In this document: piece after piece, positions 15,481-21,762 of the stretch
How positions within the stretch are numbered: position 1 is the first letter of the stretch
Layout of the letters: every line of letters starts with the position of its first letter
Source of the DNA: GCA-020343675 sp964462945
GTDB taxonomy: Bacteria; Planctomycetota; Phycisphaerae; Sedimentisphaerales; Anaerobacaceae
Assembly (NCBI GenBank): GCA_964462945.1
Contig: CAYWZW010000084.1
Coordinates: 1-21,762 of the forward strand
Direction: 5' to 3'
Length of the DNA: 21,762 bases
Translations under genes and position numbers: made by a program
The notes under the pieces: model-generated
Seen by the model: the letters and a program-made list of their open reading frames with translations, nothing else
Told to the model about the DNA's origin: nothing
Databases searched by the model: none

Positions 15481-17139
15481 ATGAGACAGTCCACGCGCGT
15501 TAAGATGGCTCTGGCCCTGCTTGGGGTGGCCCTGGTGCTTTGGCTGCTGGCAGGGCTGTTCATATTCCGGGTAGCTGACTTCTTCCATGCCCATCTCATG
15601 AAGTTTGCGGGACCGTGGGTCACATTCGGCGCCATGACGGCATGCCCCCTGGTGGCGATGGTCCTGGGCATCAAGATGCTTCGCGAGAGGCATGGGAGAA
15701 TTGCGGGCGTAGTGTGCACGGGCAGCGGCTGCTTGCTGCTGGTCGCATTCGTGATACTTGTGGGAATCCCAATGGTGCTGAAGGCCCTTGAGCCAAAGAC
15801 ACCCAAGAATCCCAGCACACCCCGGCTGTTCACCCCACTGGCCGGGTTGCCGGTGTTTCCGGGCGCCCAAGGGTTCGGTACAGATACGCCAGCAGGGCGG
15901 GGCGGAAAAATCATCGAAGTCACAACGCTCGCAGACGACGGGCCGGGCTCGCTTCGCGCCGCATTGAACGACCCGGAACCTCGGATTATCGTGTTTCGCG
16001 CGGGCGGGGTGATCGAACTAAAAGAGCAGCTCTTTATCGCTCACCCCTTTGTCACGGTGGCCGGCCAGACCGCCCCCGGTGGGGGCATCTGCCTCAAAAA
16101 CGCCGGACTTGCCATCTTTACACACGACGTTCTGATTCAGCACGTTCGCATTCGCCCCGGCAACGAAGGAGACATCACACCCGAGGACAACGACGCCGTG
16201 CAGATTCTCGGACTCGTCCGACAAGTCGGAAAACGCGGCGATGCCGCCGGCGCCCACCATGTCGTGCTGGACCATATCTCGGCGAGCTGGTCGGAAGATG
16301 AGACGGTCAGTACCTGGTACGGCGCGCACGATGTCACGATTTCGTGGTCCATTATCAGCGAGGCCCTCAATAGAAGCCGTCACCGCAAAAAGACGCACAG
16401 CGCCGGTCTGCTGATCGGCGATGGTTCGTACAACGTGTCCGTGCATCATTGTCTGCTGGCTCATAACGACTTTCGTAACCCGCTGATCAGCCAGGGAGGG
16501 ACCCATGATTTTGTCAACAACGTGGTTTACAACTGGGGCGTCCTGGGCGCGGAGATCACCGATTACAATTCGAACTCATTTCTCAACTTCGTCGGAAATT
16601 ACTTTCTGCCGGGACCATCGACGCGAACCGGTCCGTATGAGATCCTGATAGATCAGGAGGCGGGAATCCCGCGCATCTATGTGAAAGACAACATCGGCCT
16701 GCGCCGTCCCGACTCCTCCGTCGATGACTGGGCCATCGTCAAGTATGGCTGGGGCCCGGAACAGCACGCGCCGGAAAACTACCGGTCGCAGATCCCCTTT
16801 GCCGTACCGCCGGTCGCCACATCCAGCGCAACCGAGGCCTTTGAACGGGTTCTTGCTTCATGCGGTACGACAGTGCCTGTCCGCGACACGGTGGATGAAC
16901 GTGTTACCGCCGATGTGAGGAACAGGACCGGCAGGATTATCGACTCGCCGGCTGAGGTGGGCGGCTATCCTCAACTGGGGGCCGGAACGCCTCCTTCTGA
17001 TTCCGACCATGATGGCATGCCGGACGATTGGGAAAAACAAAAGGGACTCGATCTAAACGACCCCGCCGACGCCAATAACGACGTTGACGGCGACGGATAC
17101 ACAAACATAGAGCAGTATTTGCACTCCCTCTCGAAGTAA
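15481..17139 (+). CDS. Membrane-anchored PL1-type pectate lyase with Ca-binding tail
   Basis: A 552-residue protein. Instead of a signal peptide it begins with three predicted membrane helices (about 9-30, 46-64, 75-100); the charges (MRQSTRVK inside, KMLRERHGR inside) place the catalytic part outside. Residues 124-440 form a right-handed beta-helix of the pectate lyase type: FPGAQGFGTDTPAGRGGKI (126-144), GPGSLRAAL (154-162), VTVAGQTAPGGG (191-202), HVRIRPGNEGD (221-231), DNDAVQILG (236-244) and VLDHISASWSEDE (262-274). It should cleave alpha-1,4-polygalacturonate by beta-elimination. The C-terminus has DSDHDGMPDDWE (507-518) and NDVDGDGYTN (about 532-541), which are TSP3-like Ca-binding loops. 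AGGAAGG (15468-15474) lies 6 bases before the ATG. The combination of a polytopic anchor and a pectate lyase is unusual. Confidence 0.85.
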   Translation: MRQSTRVKMALALLGVALVLWLLAGLFIFRVADFFHAHLMKFAGPWVTFGAMTACPLVAMVLGIKMLRERHGRIAGVVCTGSGCLLLVAFVILVGIPMVLKALEPKTPKNPSTPRLFTPLAGLPVFPGAQGFGTDTPAGRGGKIIEVTTLADDGPGSLRAALNDPEPRIIVFRAGGVIELKEQLFIAHPFVTVAGQTAPGGGICLKNAGLAIFTHDVLIQHVRIRPGNEGDITPEDNDAVQILGLVRQVGKRGDAAGAHHVVLDHISASWSEDETVSTWYGAHDVTISWSIISEALNRSRHRKKTHSAGLLIGDGSYNVSVHHCLLAHNDFRNPLISQGGTHDFVNNVVYNWGVLGAEITDYNSNSFLNFVGNYFLPGPSTRTGPYEILIDQEAGIPRIYVKDNIGLRRPDSSVDDWAIVKYGWGPEQHAPENYRSQIPFAVPPVATSSATEAFERVLASCGTTVPVRDTVDERVTADVRNRTGRIIDSPAEVGGYPQLGAGTPPSDSDHDGMPDDWEKQKGLDLNDPADANNDVDGDGYTNIEQYLHSLSK

Positions 17140-17148
17140 TAATAAGAG

Positions 17149-17334
17149 TTTTGCAAAATTGAAGTTAGGCATATATTATTTCAGAAAATCGGTTTCACGA
17201 TTTTCTGAGAATAATTGGGTACCGTATCGTAACATATTGTCGAGTCGAACGTTACGCGTCGTATTTTAGAAAGAAAAAATCGAAAGAGAAGATTTTTTCT
17301 TTCCAAAAGCATGTCTAACTTCAATTTTGCAAAA
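17149..17334. mobile_element. MITE-like non-autonomous element with 24-bp terminal inverted repeats
   Basis: The left end (17149-17172, starting TTTTGCAAAATTGAAGTTAG) and right end (17311-17334) are inverted repeats with 23 of 24 bases matching. Inside lie two further perfect hairpins: 11 bp (17181-17191 with 17198-17208) and 13 bp (17269-17281 with 17291-17303), plus a central CGTAAC/GTTACG pair (17228-17233, 17251-17256). The 186 bp are AT-rich in a GC-rich neighbourhood and have no coding capacity. AGTAATAA occurs at 17135-17142 and 17339-17346, a possible 8-bp target duplication, but the distance to the two ends differs by 2 bp. The element begins 9 bp after the pectate lyase stop and may serve as its transcription terminator. 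Confidence 0.75.
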
Positions 17335-17426
17335 GTTCAGTAATAAACACCTGGCCCGCGAGATGGCAGGTTGCCGGCATGGTCTGTTGTCTGCGGCGTT
17401 TTATCTCACGGGTTGAGCAAATTTCC

Positions 17427-17455
17427 TTGCAATTTCGCCCAATCCGATGTAAAAT
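17427..17455 (+). promoter_or_regulatory. Promoter of the tRNA-Thr gene
   Basis: TTGCAA (17427-17432) and TAAAAT (17450-17455) are separated by 17 bases. Transcription should begin near 17462, giving a 5' leader of about 98 bases before the mature tRNA, which contains the palindromes at 17484-17551. Confidence 0.55.
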
Positions 17456-17483
17456 GGAAGGGTGTAAGAGGCCGATTTAGCTC

Positions 17484-17551
17484 GTAGATGGGCAGGCTCT
17501 CCTGCCCATGCCGTTCCGACGCAGCATGGGCAAACGAGTTGCCCATCCTAC
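17484..17551. repeat. Composite palindromic (REP-like) repeat in the tRNA leader
   Basis: It contains two hairpins: ATGGGCAGG (17488-17496) with CCTGCCCAT (17501-17509), and ATGGGCAA (17526-17533) with TTGCCCAT (17539-17546). The outer ends GTAG and TCCTAC are nearly complementary as well, so the 68 bp can fold as a cloverleaf-like structure or one long palindrome. It looks like a dispersed intergenic repeat with a GTAGG-ATGGGCA core. Confidence 0.7.
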
Positions 17552-17559
17552 CCCTTGAC

Positions 17560-17631
17560 GCCAACGTAGCTCAACGGCAGAGCTCTGGTTTTGTAAACCA
17601 GGGGTTGTCGGTTCGAATCCGACCGTTGGCT
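17560..17631 (+). tRNA. tRNA-Thr (anticodon UGU)
   Basis: A complete 72-base cloverleaf: acceptor GCCAACG (17560-17566) with CGTTGGC (17624-17630), D stem GCTC (17569-17572) with GAGC (17580-17583), anticodon stem CTGGT/ACCAG (17585-17589, 17597-17601), loop TTTGTAA with anticodon TGT (17592-17594), and T arm GTCGG-TTCGAAT-CCGAC (17607-17623). The discriminator base is T (17631) and CCA is not encoded. It reads ACA and other Thr codons through wobble. Confidence 0.95.
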
Positions 17632-17696
17632 TTGTCCCGCCGCACGGAAAAAACAGCCAATACAATCACCGCAGGGCCAAACACGCCGTTCGGCGG

Positions 17697-18572
17697 TTAG
17701 AAAACAATCGCGGCGTAGCCGACGGAATCGGTGCCGGCGGTGCCCATCCTTTCGAGCATGACTTCATTGCTGGTGGTCTGTGCAAGCAATACGCCTCGCT
17801 GACAGCCGAGCTCTTTTGCGGCTGCGACCGTCGCCGCCGCCGCACCGGGACCACAGGCATTGGAATTCTCTATCGCGCTGGCAAGCAAGTGCTCCGGCTC
17901 GAGATTCAGAGCCAGATCGATGAATTCCTTGTCATTCACGTTTTGGGCCCATTCCAAAGCCTTCTTGCCCGTTCCCTTTGGCGCAAAACCATAACGCGGG
18001 CCGTAGTGGGTCAAATCCGTTGAGCCGATGCAAACAATTTTCTTGTGCCCGTCCTGACGGATAATCGCAGCGACGCTCGCGCCCAACGCCACCGCCGGTG
18101 CTGTCGGTGGGACCAGGATGGGCAGAATCTTGGCCCCGGCAAAGAGGTACTGTATGAATGGAACCTGCACCTCGATGCTGTGCTCGCACAGATGTGGGTC
18201 TGGATCGCTGACGGCGGGACCCGCGATTAACACGGCGTCGGCTAATTCCTCATCAATGGCGGCTTCGCCCAGCGGGGTCTCCCATACGCCCCTGTCGTAA
18301 ACGGCGGGCGAGGCACCAAAGTAACCGTGGGCGGCCCCGAATAGGACAAAAGTATGTACCTTTTCATGCTGCTGTCTTATGGCCGAAAAGACCAACGCAG
18401 CCAAGCTCCCGCTGAATGTCCAGCCGGCGTGCGGAACAATTCCGGCGACTATTGTCTCCGGCAGCAGTTCGCTTAGAGCCCTGGCGTCGAGACATTTGTT
18501 GACGTCGTCTATGCAGGAATCATGCTGGCCGGGGTAGAACTGGCCTGCGACAATCGGTTTTCTCGTTCGCAT
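17697..18572 (-). CDS. amrB: AmmeMemoRadiSam system protein B (MEMO1 family)
   Basis: A 291-residue cytoplasmic protein of the MEMO1 family, related to class III extradiol dioxygenases. The expected metal-site and pocket residues are present: H48 in GIVPHAGWTFSG, H82 in GAAHGYFG, EHS at 130-132, D186 and H189 in STDLTHYG, and C240 in ACGPGA; these correspond to H49, H81, H192 and C244 of human MEMO1. The bacterial role is unclear; in many genomes the protein is linked to a radical-SAM protein and an AMMECR1-domain protein, neither of which is in the window. I chose the ATG at 18572 because AAGGAG (18586-18581) lies 8 bases before it; an in-frame GTG three codons earlier overlaps that Shine-Dalgarno sequence. 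A short CGCCG/CGGCG hairpin (17684-17695) just past the stop may be a weak terminator. Confidence 0.92.
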   Translation of the reverse strand: MRTRKPIVAGQFYPGQHDSCIDDVNKCLDARALSELLPETIVAGIVPHAGWTFSGSLAALVFSAIRQQHEKVHTFVLFGAAHGYFGASPAVYDRGVWETPLGEAAIDEELADAVLIAGPAVSDPDPHLCEHSIEVQVPFIQYLFAGAKILPILVPPTAPAVALGASVAAIIRQDGHKKIVCIGSTDLTHYGPRYGFAPKGTGKKALEWAQNVNDKEFIDLALNLEPEHLLASAIENSNACGPGAAAATVAAAKELGCQRGVLLAQTTSNEVMLERMGTAGTDSVGYAAIVF

Positions 18573-18666
18573 TTTCGGCACTCCTTAGCTGGTGCGGGAC
18601 CATCATCCCGGATTCATGGGCGATTACAGAACTTCATCTCGTGATATCCTGTGCCGCTATTTGGAC

Positions 18667-18695
18667 TTGCATCCGGGGCACCAGGTCGTTATTAT
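18667..18695 (+). promoter_or_regulatory. Promoter of purE
   Basis: TTGCAT (18667-18672) and TATTAT (18690-18695) are separated by 17 bases, 51 bp before the purE start. No PurR-type operator palindrome was recognised. Confidence 0.5.
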
Positions 18696-18746
18696 CACCG
18701 CGTATAGACTGCACACTATTGTACCCTGTTAGGAAGAGAAAGCAAT

Positions 18747-19247
18747 ATGGTACTGGGAAAAACAGCCCCCGTGGCAGTGGTGATGGGTTCAGACAGCGAC
18801 ATGGACGTGATGCAGGGCTGCATCGACCAGCTCGGCTCTTTCGGCATCAAGCCGGTCGTGCGGATAATTTCAGCCCACCGGACGCCGCAAATCGCCGCTG
18901 AATTTGCTGAAAATGCGGCTCAGAATGGGTTGAAAGTCATCATAGCCGCTGCGGGTATGGCCGCACATCTGGCCGGTGCCTTAGCGGCCAAAACGACCCT
19001 GCCCATCATTGGCGTGCCGCTGGTTTCAGGCGCGGGCCTGGGGGGCATGGATGCACTCTTGAGCACCGTTCAGATGCCGCCCGGCGTTCCGGTCGCCACG
19101 ATGGCCCTCGGAAAGACAGGAGCCAAGAATGCCGCCGTCTTCGCGGTGCAAATCCTGGCCCTGTCGGACGAAAAACTCCGCGAGAAACTGGCTGAATTCA
19201 AAGCGGCCCAGGAAAAGAACGTAATCGAAAAAGACGCCGCTTTATAG
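18747..19247 (+). CDS. purE: N5-carboxyaminoimidazole ribonucleotide mutase, PurE class I
   Basis: A 166-residue cytoplasmic enzyme of de novo purine synthesis, converting N5-CAIR to CAIR. The class I signature is complete: GSDSD (14-18), SAHRTP (42-47, with the catalytic-type His44), AAGMAAHL (68-75) binding the ribonucleotide phosphate, and STVQMPPGVPVATMALGK (106-123). Length matches the bacterial family. AGGAAG (18731-18736) precedes the ATG by 10 bases. It is divergent from amrB. The partner gene purK, which makes N5-CAIR, is not in this window, and the next gene downstream is unrelated. Confidence 0.97.
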   Translation: MVLGKTAPVAVVMGSDSDMDVMQGCIDQLGSFGIKPVVRIISAHRTPQIAAEFAENAAQNGLKVIIAAAGMAAHLAGALAAKTTLPIIGVPLVSGAGLGGMDALLSTVQMPPGVPVATMALGKTGAKNAAVFAVQILALSDEKLREKLAEFKAAQEKNVIEKDAAL

Positions 19248-19277
19248 ACGATGCACCTTATTATCCCGCGATTTTCC

Positions 19278-19307
19278 TTGACACAAGGGTAACTTATCTG
19301 ATAGATA
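19278..19307 (+). promoter_or_regulatory. Candidate promoter of the FN3-repeat secreted protein gene
   Basis: A consensus TTGACA (19278-19283) is followed after 18 bases by TAGATA (19302-19307), with a further AT-rich stretch beyond. The -10 is only partly consensus. The distance to the ATG at 19400 leaves a leader of about 85 bases. Confidence 0.4.
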
Positions 19308-19399
19308 TTATGTATTGAGCACAAACAAACCAGGCGCACGGTCGAGGCAGAAATCGGCATACGTCGTCTTAATCGAACCTTTATTGAAGGAGGACTATC

Positions 19400-21589
19400 A
19401 TGTGTAAGAAAGCAATCTTTCTGATTTCATTGGTGTCGGTGCTGAGCTCTGTCGGTCACGCCGCAACCGTCCACTGGACCGGTCAGGGCGGCGACAAACT
19501 CTGGAGCAATCGGGCCAACTGGGAATTCAATAAAGTCCCCACGAGCGCTGATGAGGTCTATGTGGATGTACCGGCGGCAAAAGCACCAAACGGCCCGGTC
19601 ATCCAGGACGGGATCGAGGCCAAGGCCCTCGGTCTGGGTTGTGAAGTGGCCGGCGAGCCCTCGGTGACGATGACGGGCGGGACCCTCGCAATAACAGATT
19701 GGGTCTGGTGGGGCGATGGGGCCGAGTCCCACGGCACGTTCAATATGAGCGGCGGCACCGTAACGGTCGGCGGTGACTTCGAGCTTGGGTGGGGAGGCGG
19801 TACAGGCACCTGGATCATGACCGGCGGCACGGTCACCGTCAGGGAATTGATAATTCCCACAGGCACTGGAAAAGCAGGCGAGCTGTACCTTCACGGCGGG
19901 ACTTTCAACGTCGGTAGCGAGGGCCTCCGGATGACACCAACCGGCCTGATAGATGTCGGCGAAGGCGCGCTGGTGCTGGAAGGGGACCTAACGGCGACGA
20001 TCAGTAACTTTATCGCCGCCGGCCAGATTACTTTCTTCGCTGGGAGCGGCCTTTCCGAGCTGGACTACAATCAGAGAAACCCCGGCAAGACCACGCTGAC
20101 GGCCAGATGGACGGGAAAAGCCTACAATCCCAACCCGGCGGATGGGGCCTTCCATCCGGACACCTGGGCAAACCTGAGCTGGTCGCCGGATGCCGCTGCC
20201 GTCTCGCATGATGTGTACTTCGGCGATAATTTCGCCGATGTGGACGCCGGCGCCGGCGGCACCTTCCGCGTCAACCAAGTCACGACGTATTTCGTCGTCG
20301 GTTTTCCAGGGTATCCTTATCCCGACGGTCTGGTCCCGGGCACGACCTACTACTGGCGGATCGATGAGGTTGAGGCCGACGGCACGACGAAACACAAGGG
20401 CGATGTATGGAGCTTCACCGTTCCGCCCAAGACTGCTTACAGCCCGAATCCGGCCGATGGCGCTGAGTCGGTGGACCCGAAGGCAACACTAAGCTGGACG
20501 GCGGGCTTCGGCGCCAAGCTTCACACGGTATATTTTGGCGGCAACTTTGACGATGTAAACAACGCCGCCGGAGGACTGACGCAGGGAACGACAGCCTACA
20601 ACCCCGGTCCCCTTGAATCGGAGAAGGTCTATTACTGGCGGGTCGATGAGTTCGACGGCGTTGCCACGTACAAAGGCGATGTCTGGAGCTTTACGACGCC
20701 GGGCACCGTCGGGAGCCCGAAGCCGGCTAACGGCGCCACAGACGTGAAGATGACGGCTAAACTTAGCTGGAAGCCGGCGGTTCACGCCGCTTCGCACCAA
20801 GTCTATCTCGGCACAGATGAACAGGCCGTGCGCAACGCCACCACCGCTGCGCCGCAGTACAAAGGCAGCAAAGCCCTCGGTTCTGAGAGCTATGATCCCG
20901 GCAAGCTCGAATGGCAGACTACTTACTATTGGCGCGTCGATGAGGTCAATGGCTTGAATCCTAATAGTCCCTGGAAAGGCCCTCTCTGGAGCTTCACCAC
21001 GGCCGACTTCATTTCAGTAGATGATTTCGAGGACTATAATGCCGGCGACAATCAGATCTGGTGGGCGTGGAAAGACGGGCTTGGCTATGCCGCACATGAC
21101 ACGGCGCCGGCCTACCCCGGCAATGGCACGGGTGCGGCTGTGGGCGACGAAACCACCGCTTCCTATATGGAGCAGACCATCGTGCATGGCGGCCGCCAGT
21201 CGATGCCCCTGTCCTACGACAATAATAAACAGGGCTATGCCAAGTATTCAGAGGTCGAGCGGACGTTGAGCTATCCGCGGGATTGGACCGAGCACGGCGT
21301 GAGCACATTGACGATCTGGTTCAGGGGCAGCTCGAATAACGCCCCTGAGGGGCTGTATGTCGCCGTAGCTAATCGCACCGGCGCTCCTGCCGTGGTGTAC
21401 CACGATGACGCCAGCGCGGCCCAGAAAGGGACCTGGACGAGATGGGTCGTCCCGCTTCAAGCCTTTACCGATCAGGGCGTGAACCTGACCGATGTGGAGA
21501 AGATCATGCTGGGCTTGGGCACCAAGGGCAATACAGCAACGCCCGGCGGTTCCGGCAAGATGTACTTTGACGACATCGCGCTGTATTGA
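19400..21589 (+). CDS. Large secreted multidomain protein with three FN3-like repeats
   Basis: A 729-residue protein with a Sec signal peptide (1-22, ending GHAA). Residues 23-235 are a beta-solenoid-like region with repeated GG-T-V turns (TMTGGTLAI 90-98, NMSGGTVTV 115-123, IMTGGTVTV 139-147, LHGGTFNV 164-171). Three FN3/Ig-like repeats follow at 241-344, 345-436 and 437-536, each opening with a NPADGA-type motif and closing with YYWR-DE and WSFT. Residues 537-729 form a beta-rich, carbohydrate-binding-like domain opening DDFEDYN. Such proteins are abundant in Phycisphaerae-type planctomycetes; the role is unknown, with adhesion or polysaccharide binding most plausible. There is no visible C-terminal anchor or sorting signal, so it may be released. 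AAGGAGG (19387-19393) is 6 bases before the ATG. Confidence 0.85.
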   Translation: MCKKAIFLISLVSVLSSVGHAATVHWTGQGGDKLWSNRANWEFNKVPTSADEVYVDVPAAKAPNGPVIQDGIEAKALGLGCEVAGEPSVTMTGGTLAITDWVWWGDGAESHGTFNMSGGTVTVGGDFELGWGGGTGTWIMTGGTVTVRELIIPTGTGKAGELYLHGGTFNVGSEGLRMTPTGLIDVGEGALVLEGDLTATISNFIAAGQITFFAGSGLSELDYNQRNPGKTTLTARWTGKAYNPNPADGAFHPDTWANLSWSPDAAAVSHDVYFGDNFADVDAGAGGTFRVNQVTTYFVVGFPGYPYPDGLVPGTTYYWRIDEVEADGTTKHKGDVWSFTVPPKTAYSPNPADGAESVDPKATLSWTAGFGAKLHTVYFGGNFDDVNNAAGGLTQGTTAYNPGPLESEKVYYWRVDEFDGVATYKGDVWSFTTPGTVGSPKPANGATDVKMTAKLSWKPAVHAASHQVYLGTDEQAVRNATTAAPQYKGSKALGSESYDPGKLEWQTTYYWRVDEVNGLNPNSPWKGPLWSFTTADFISVDDFEDYNAGDNQIWWAWKDGLGYAAHDTAPAYPGNGTGAAVGDETTASYMEQTIVHGGRQSMPLSYDNNKQGYAKYSEVERTLSYPRDWTEHGVSTLTIWFRGSSNNAPEGLYVAVANRTGAPAVVYHDDASAAQKGTWTRWVVPLQAFTDQGVNLTDVEKIMLGLGTKGNTATPGGSGKMYFDDIALY

Positions 21590-21762
21590 CCGAGATCCGT
21601 TCTTGCAGAGTGAACGCCGTCTCAGCGCGAGTACCAGCGCAGTACATGTAAATTCGGGGCCAAAGAGAAAGGTGTGCAGTCGAAGGGCCAGGTAGAACAA
21701 AAGAGACATTGTCAAATGTTGTGGATGGATTTTTTTCCGGCTCAAGAGCGGAGCCGCTTCGC

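Noticed and set aside
17484..17551. Hairpins before the tRNA as a riboswitch, T-box or CRISPR fragment
   Set aside because: No T-box sequence, no following aminoacyl or amino-acid gene, and no regularly spaced repeats; a dispersed palindromic repeat explains it better.
17560..17631. tRNA 3' end as an integration site for a genomic island
   Set aside because: No integrase gene and no second copy of the tRNA 3' end was seen in the window.
21738..21756. Hairpin CGGCTC/GAGCCG near the right edge with an adjacent T-run
   Set aside because: The T-run precedes the hairpin on the plus strand and becomes an A-run after it on the minus strand, so it is not an intrinsic terminator in either direction.

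Overview
The window reads like a genome segment from a Planctomycetota bacterium, most likely of the Phycisphaerae/Sedimentisphaerales type. This rests on recognised protein styles only: secreted proteins with repeated 'YYWR-DEV...GDVWSF' domains, a Tat-exported glycosidase, FG-GAP and Ca-binding secreted lyases, and many short palindromic intergenic repeats. No rRNA or marker phylogeny is available, so the placement is an inference. Most genes are GC-rich; the left edge (about 1-650) and a small element near 17.15-17.33 kb are visibly AT-rich.

Layout. 1-1835 is a decayed accessory zone: an unrecognised AT-rich ORF, a truncated IS4-type transposase whose ribosome-binding site lies in an inverted repeat, two REP-like hairpins, and about 550 bp of non-coding repeat debris. 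1836-7020 holds a conserved TIM-barrel-like protein of unknown function, a convergent Tat-exported GH106-like glycosidase (possibly translated from a leaderless mRNA), and a divergently oriented secreted FG-GAP/rhamnogalacturonan-lyase-like protein. 7051-11435 is a two-gene RND efflux operon (adaptor plus pump) behind a near-consensus promoter and without an outer-membrane channel gene. A SAM-dependent methyltransferase follows on the opposite strand, bracketed by a 29-bp direct repeat that also supplies its last codons. 12614-17139 is a GH78 alpha-L-rhamnosidase followed 35 bp later by an unusual membrane-anchored pectate lyase. 17149-17334 is a MITE-like element with 24-bp terminal inverted repeats. 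After it come tRNA-Thr(UGU), an AmmeMemoRadiSam B (MEMO1 family) gene, divergent purE, and a large secreted multidomain protein with three FN3-like repeats.

How the genes fit together. The GH106-like enzyme, the FG-GAP/PL11-like protein, the GH78 enzyme and the PL1-type lyase suggest stepwise breakdown of a rhamnose-rich pectin such as rhamnogalacturonan I: lyases cut the backbone and rhamnosidases trim the products. No SusC/SusD pair, sugar transporter or regulator is present, so this is a loose catabolic cluster, interrupted by efflux and methyltransferase genes, rather than a classical polysaccharide utilisation locus. purE, amrB and the tRNA are housekeeping genes unrelated to it.

No CRISPR array, prophage, attachment site or origin was seen. 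I found no clearly new system; the best leads are the MITE-like element, the repeat-bracketed methyltransferase, the three-helix-anchored pectate lyase and the atypical glycosidase cluster.
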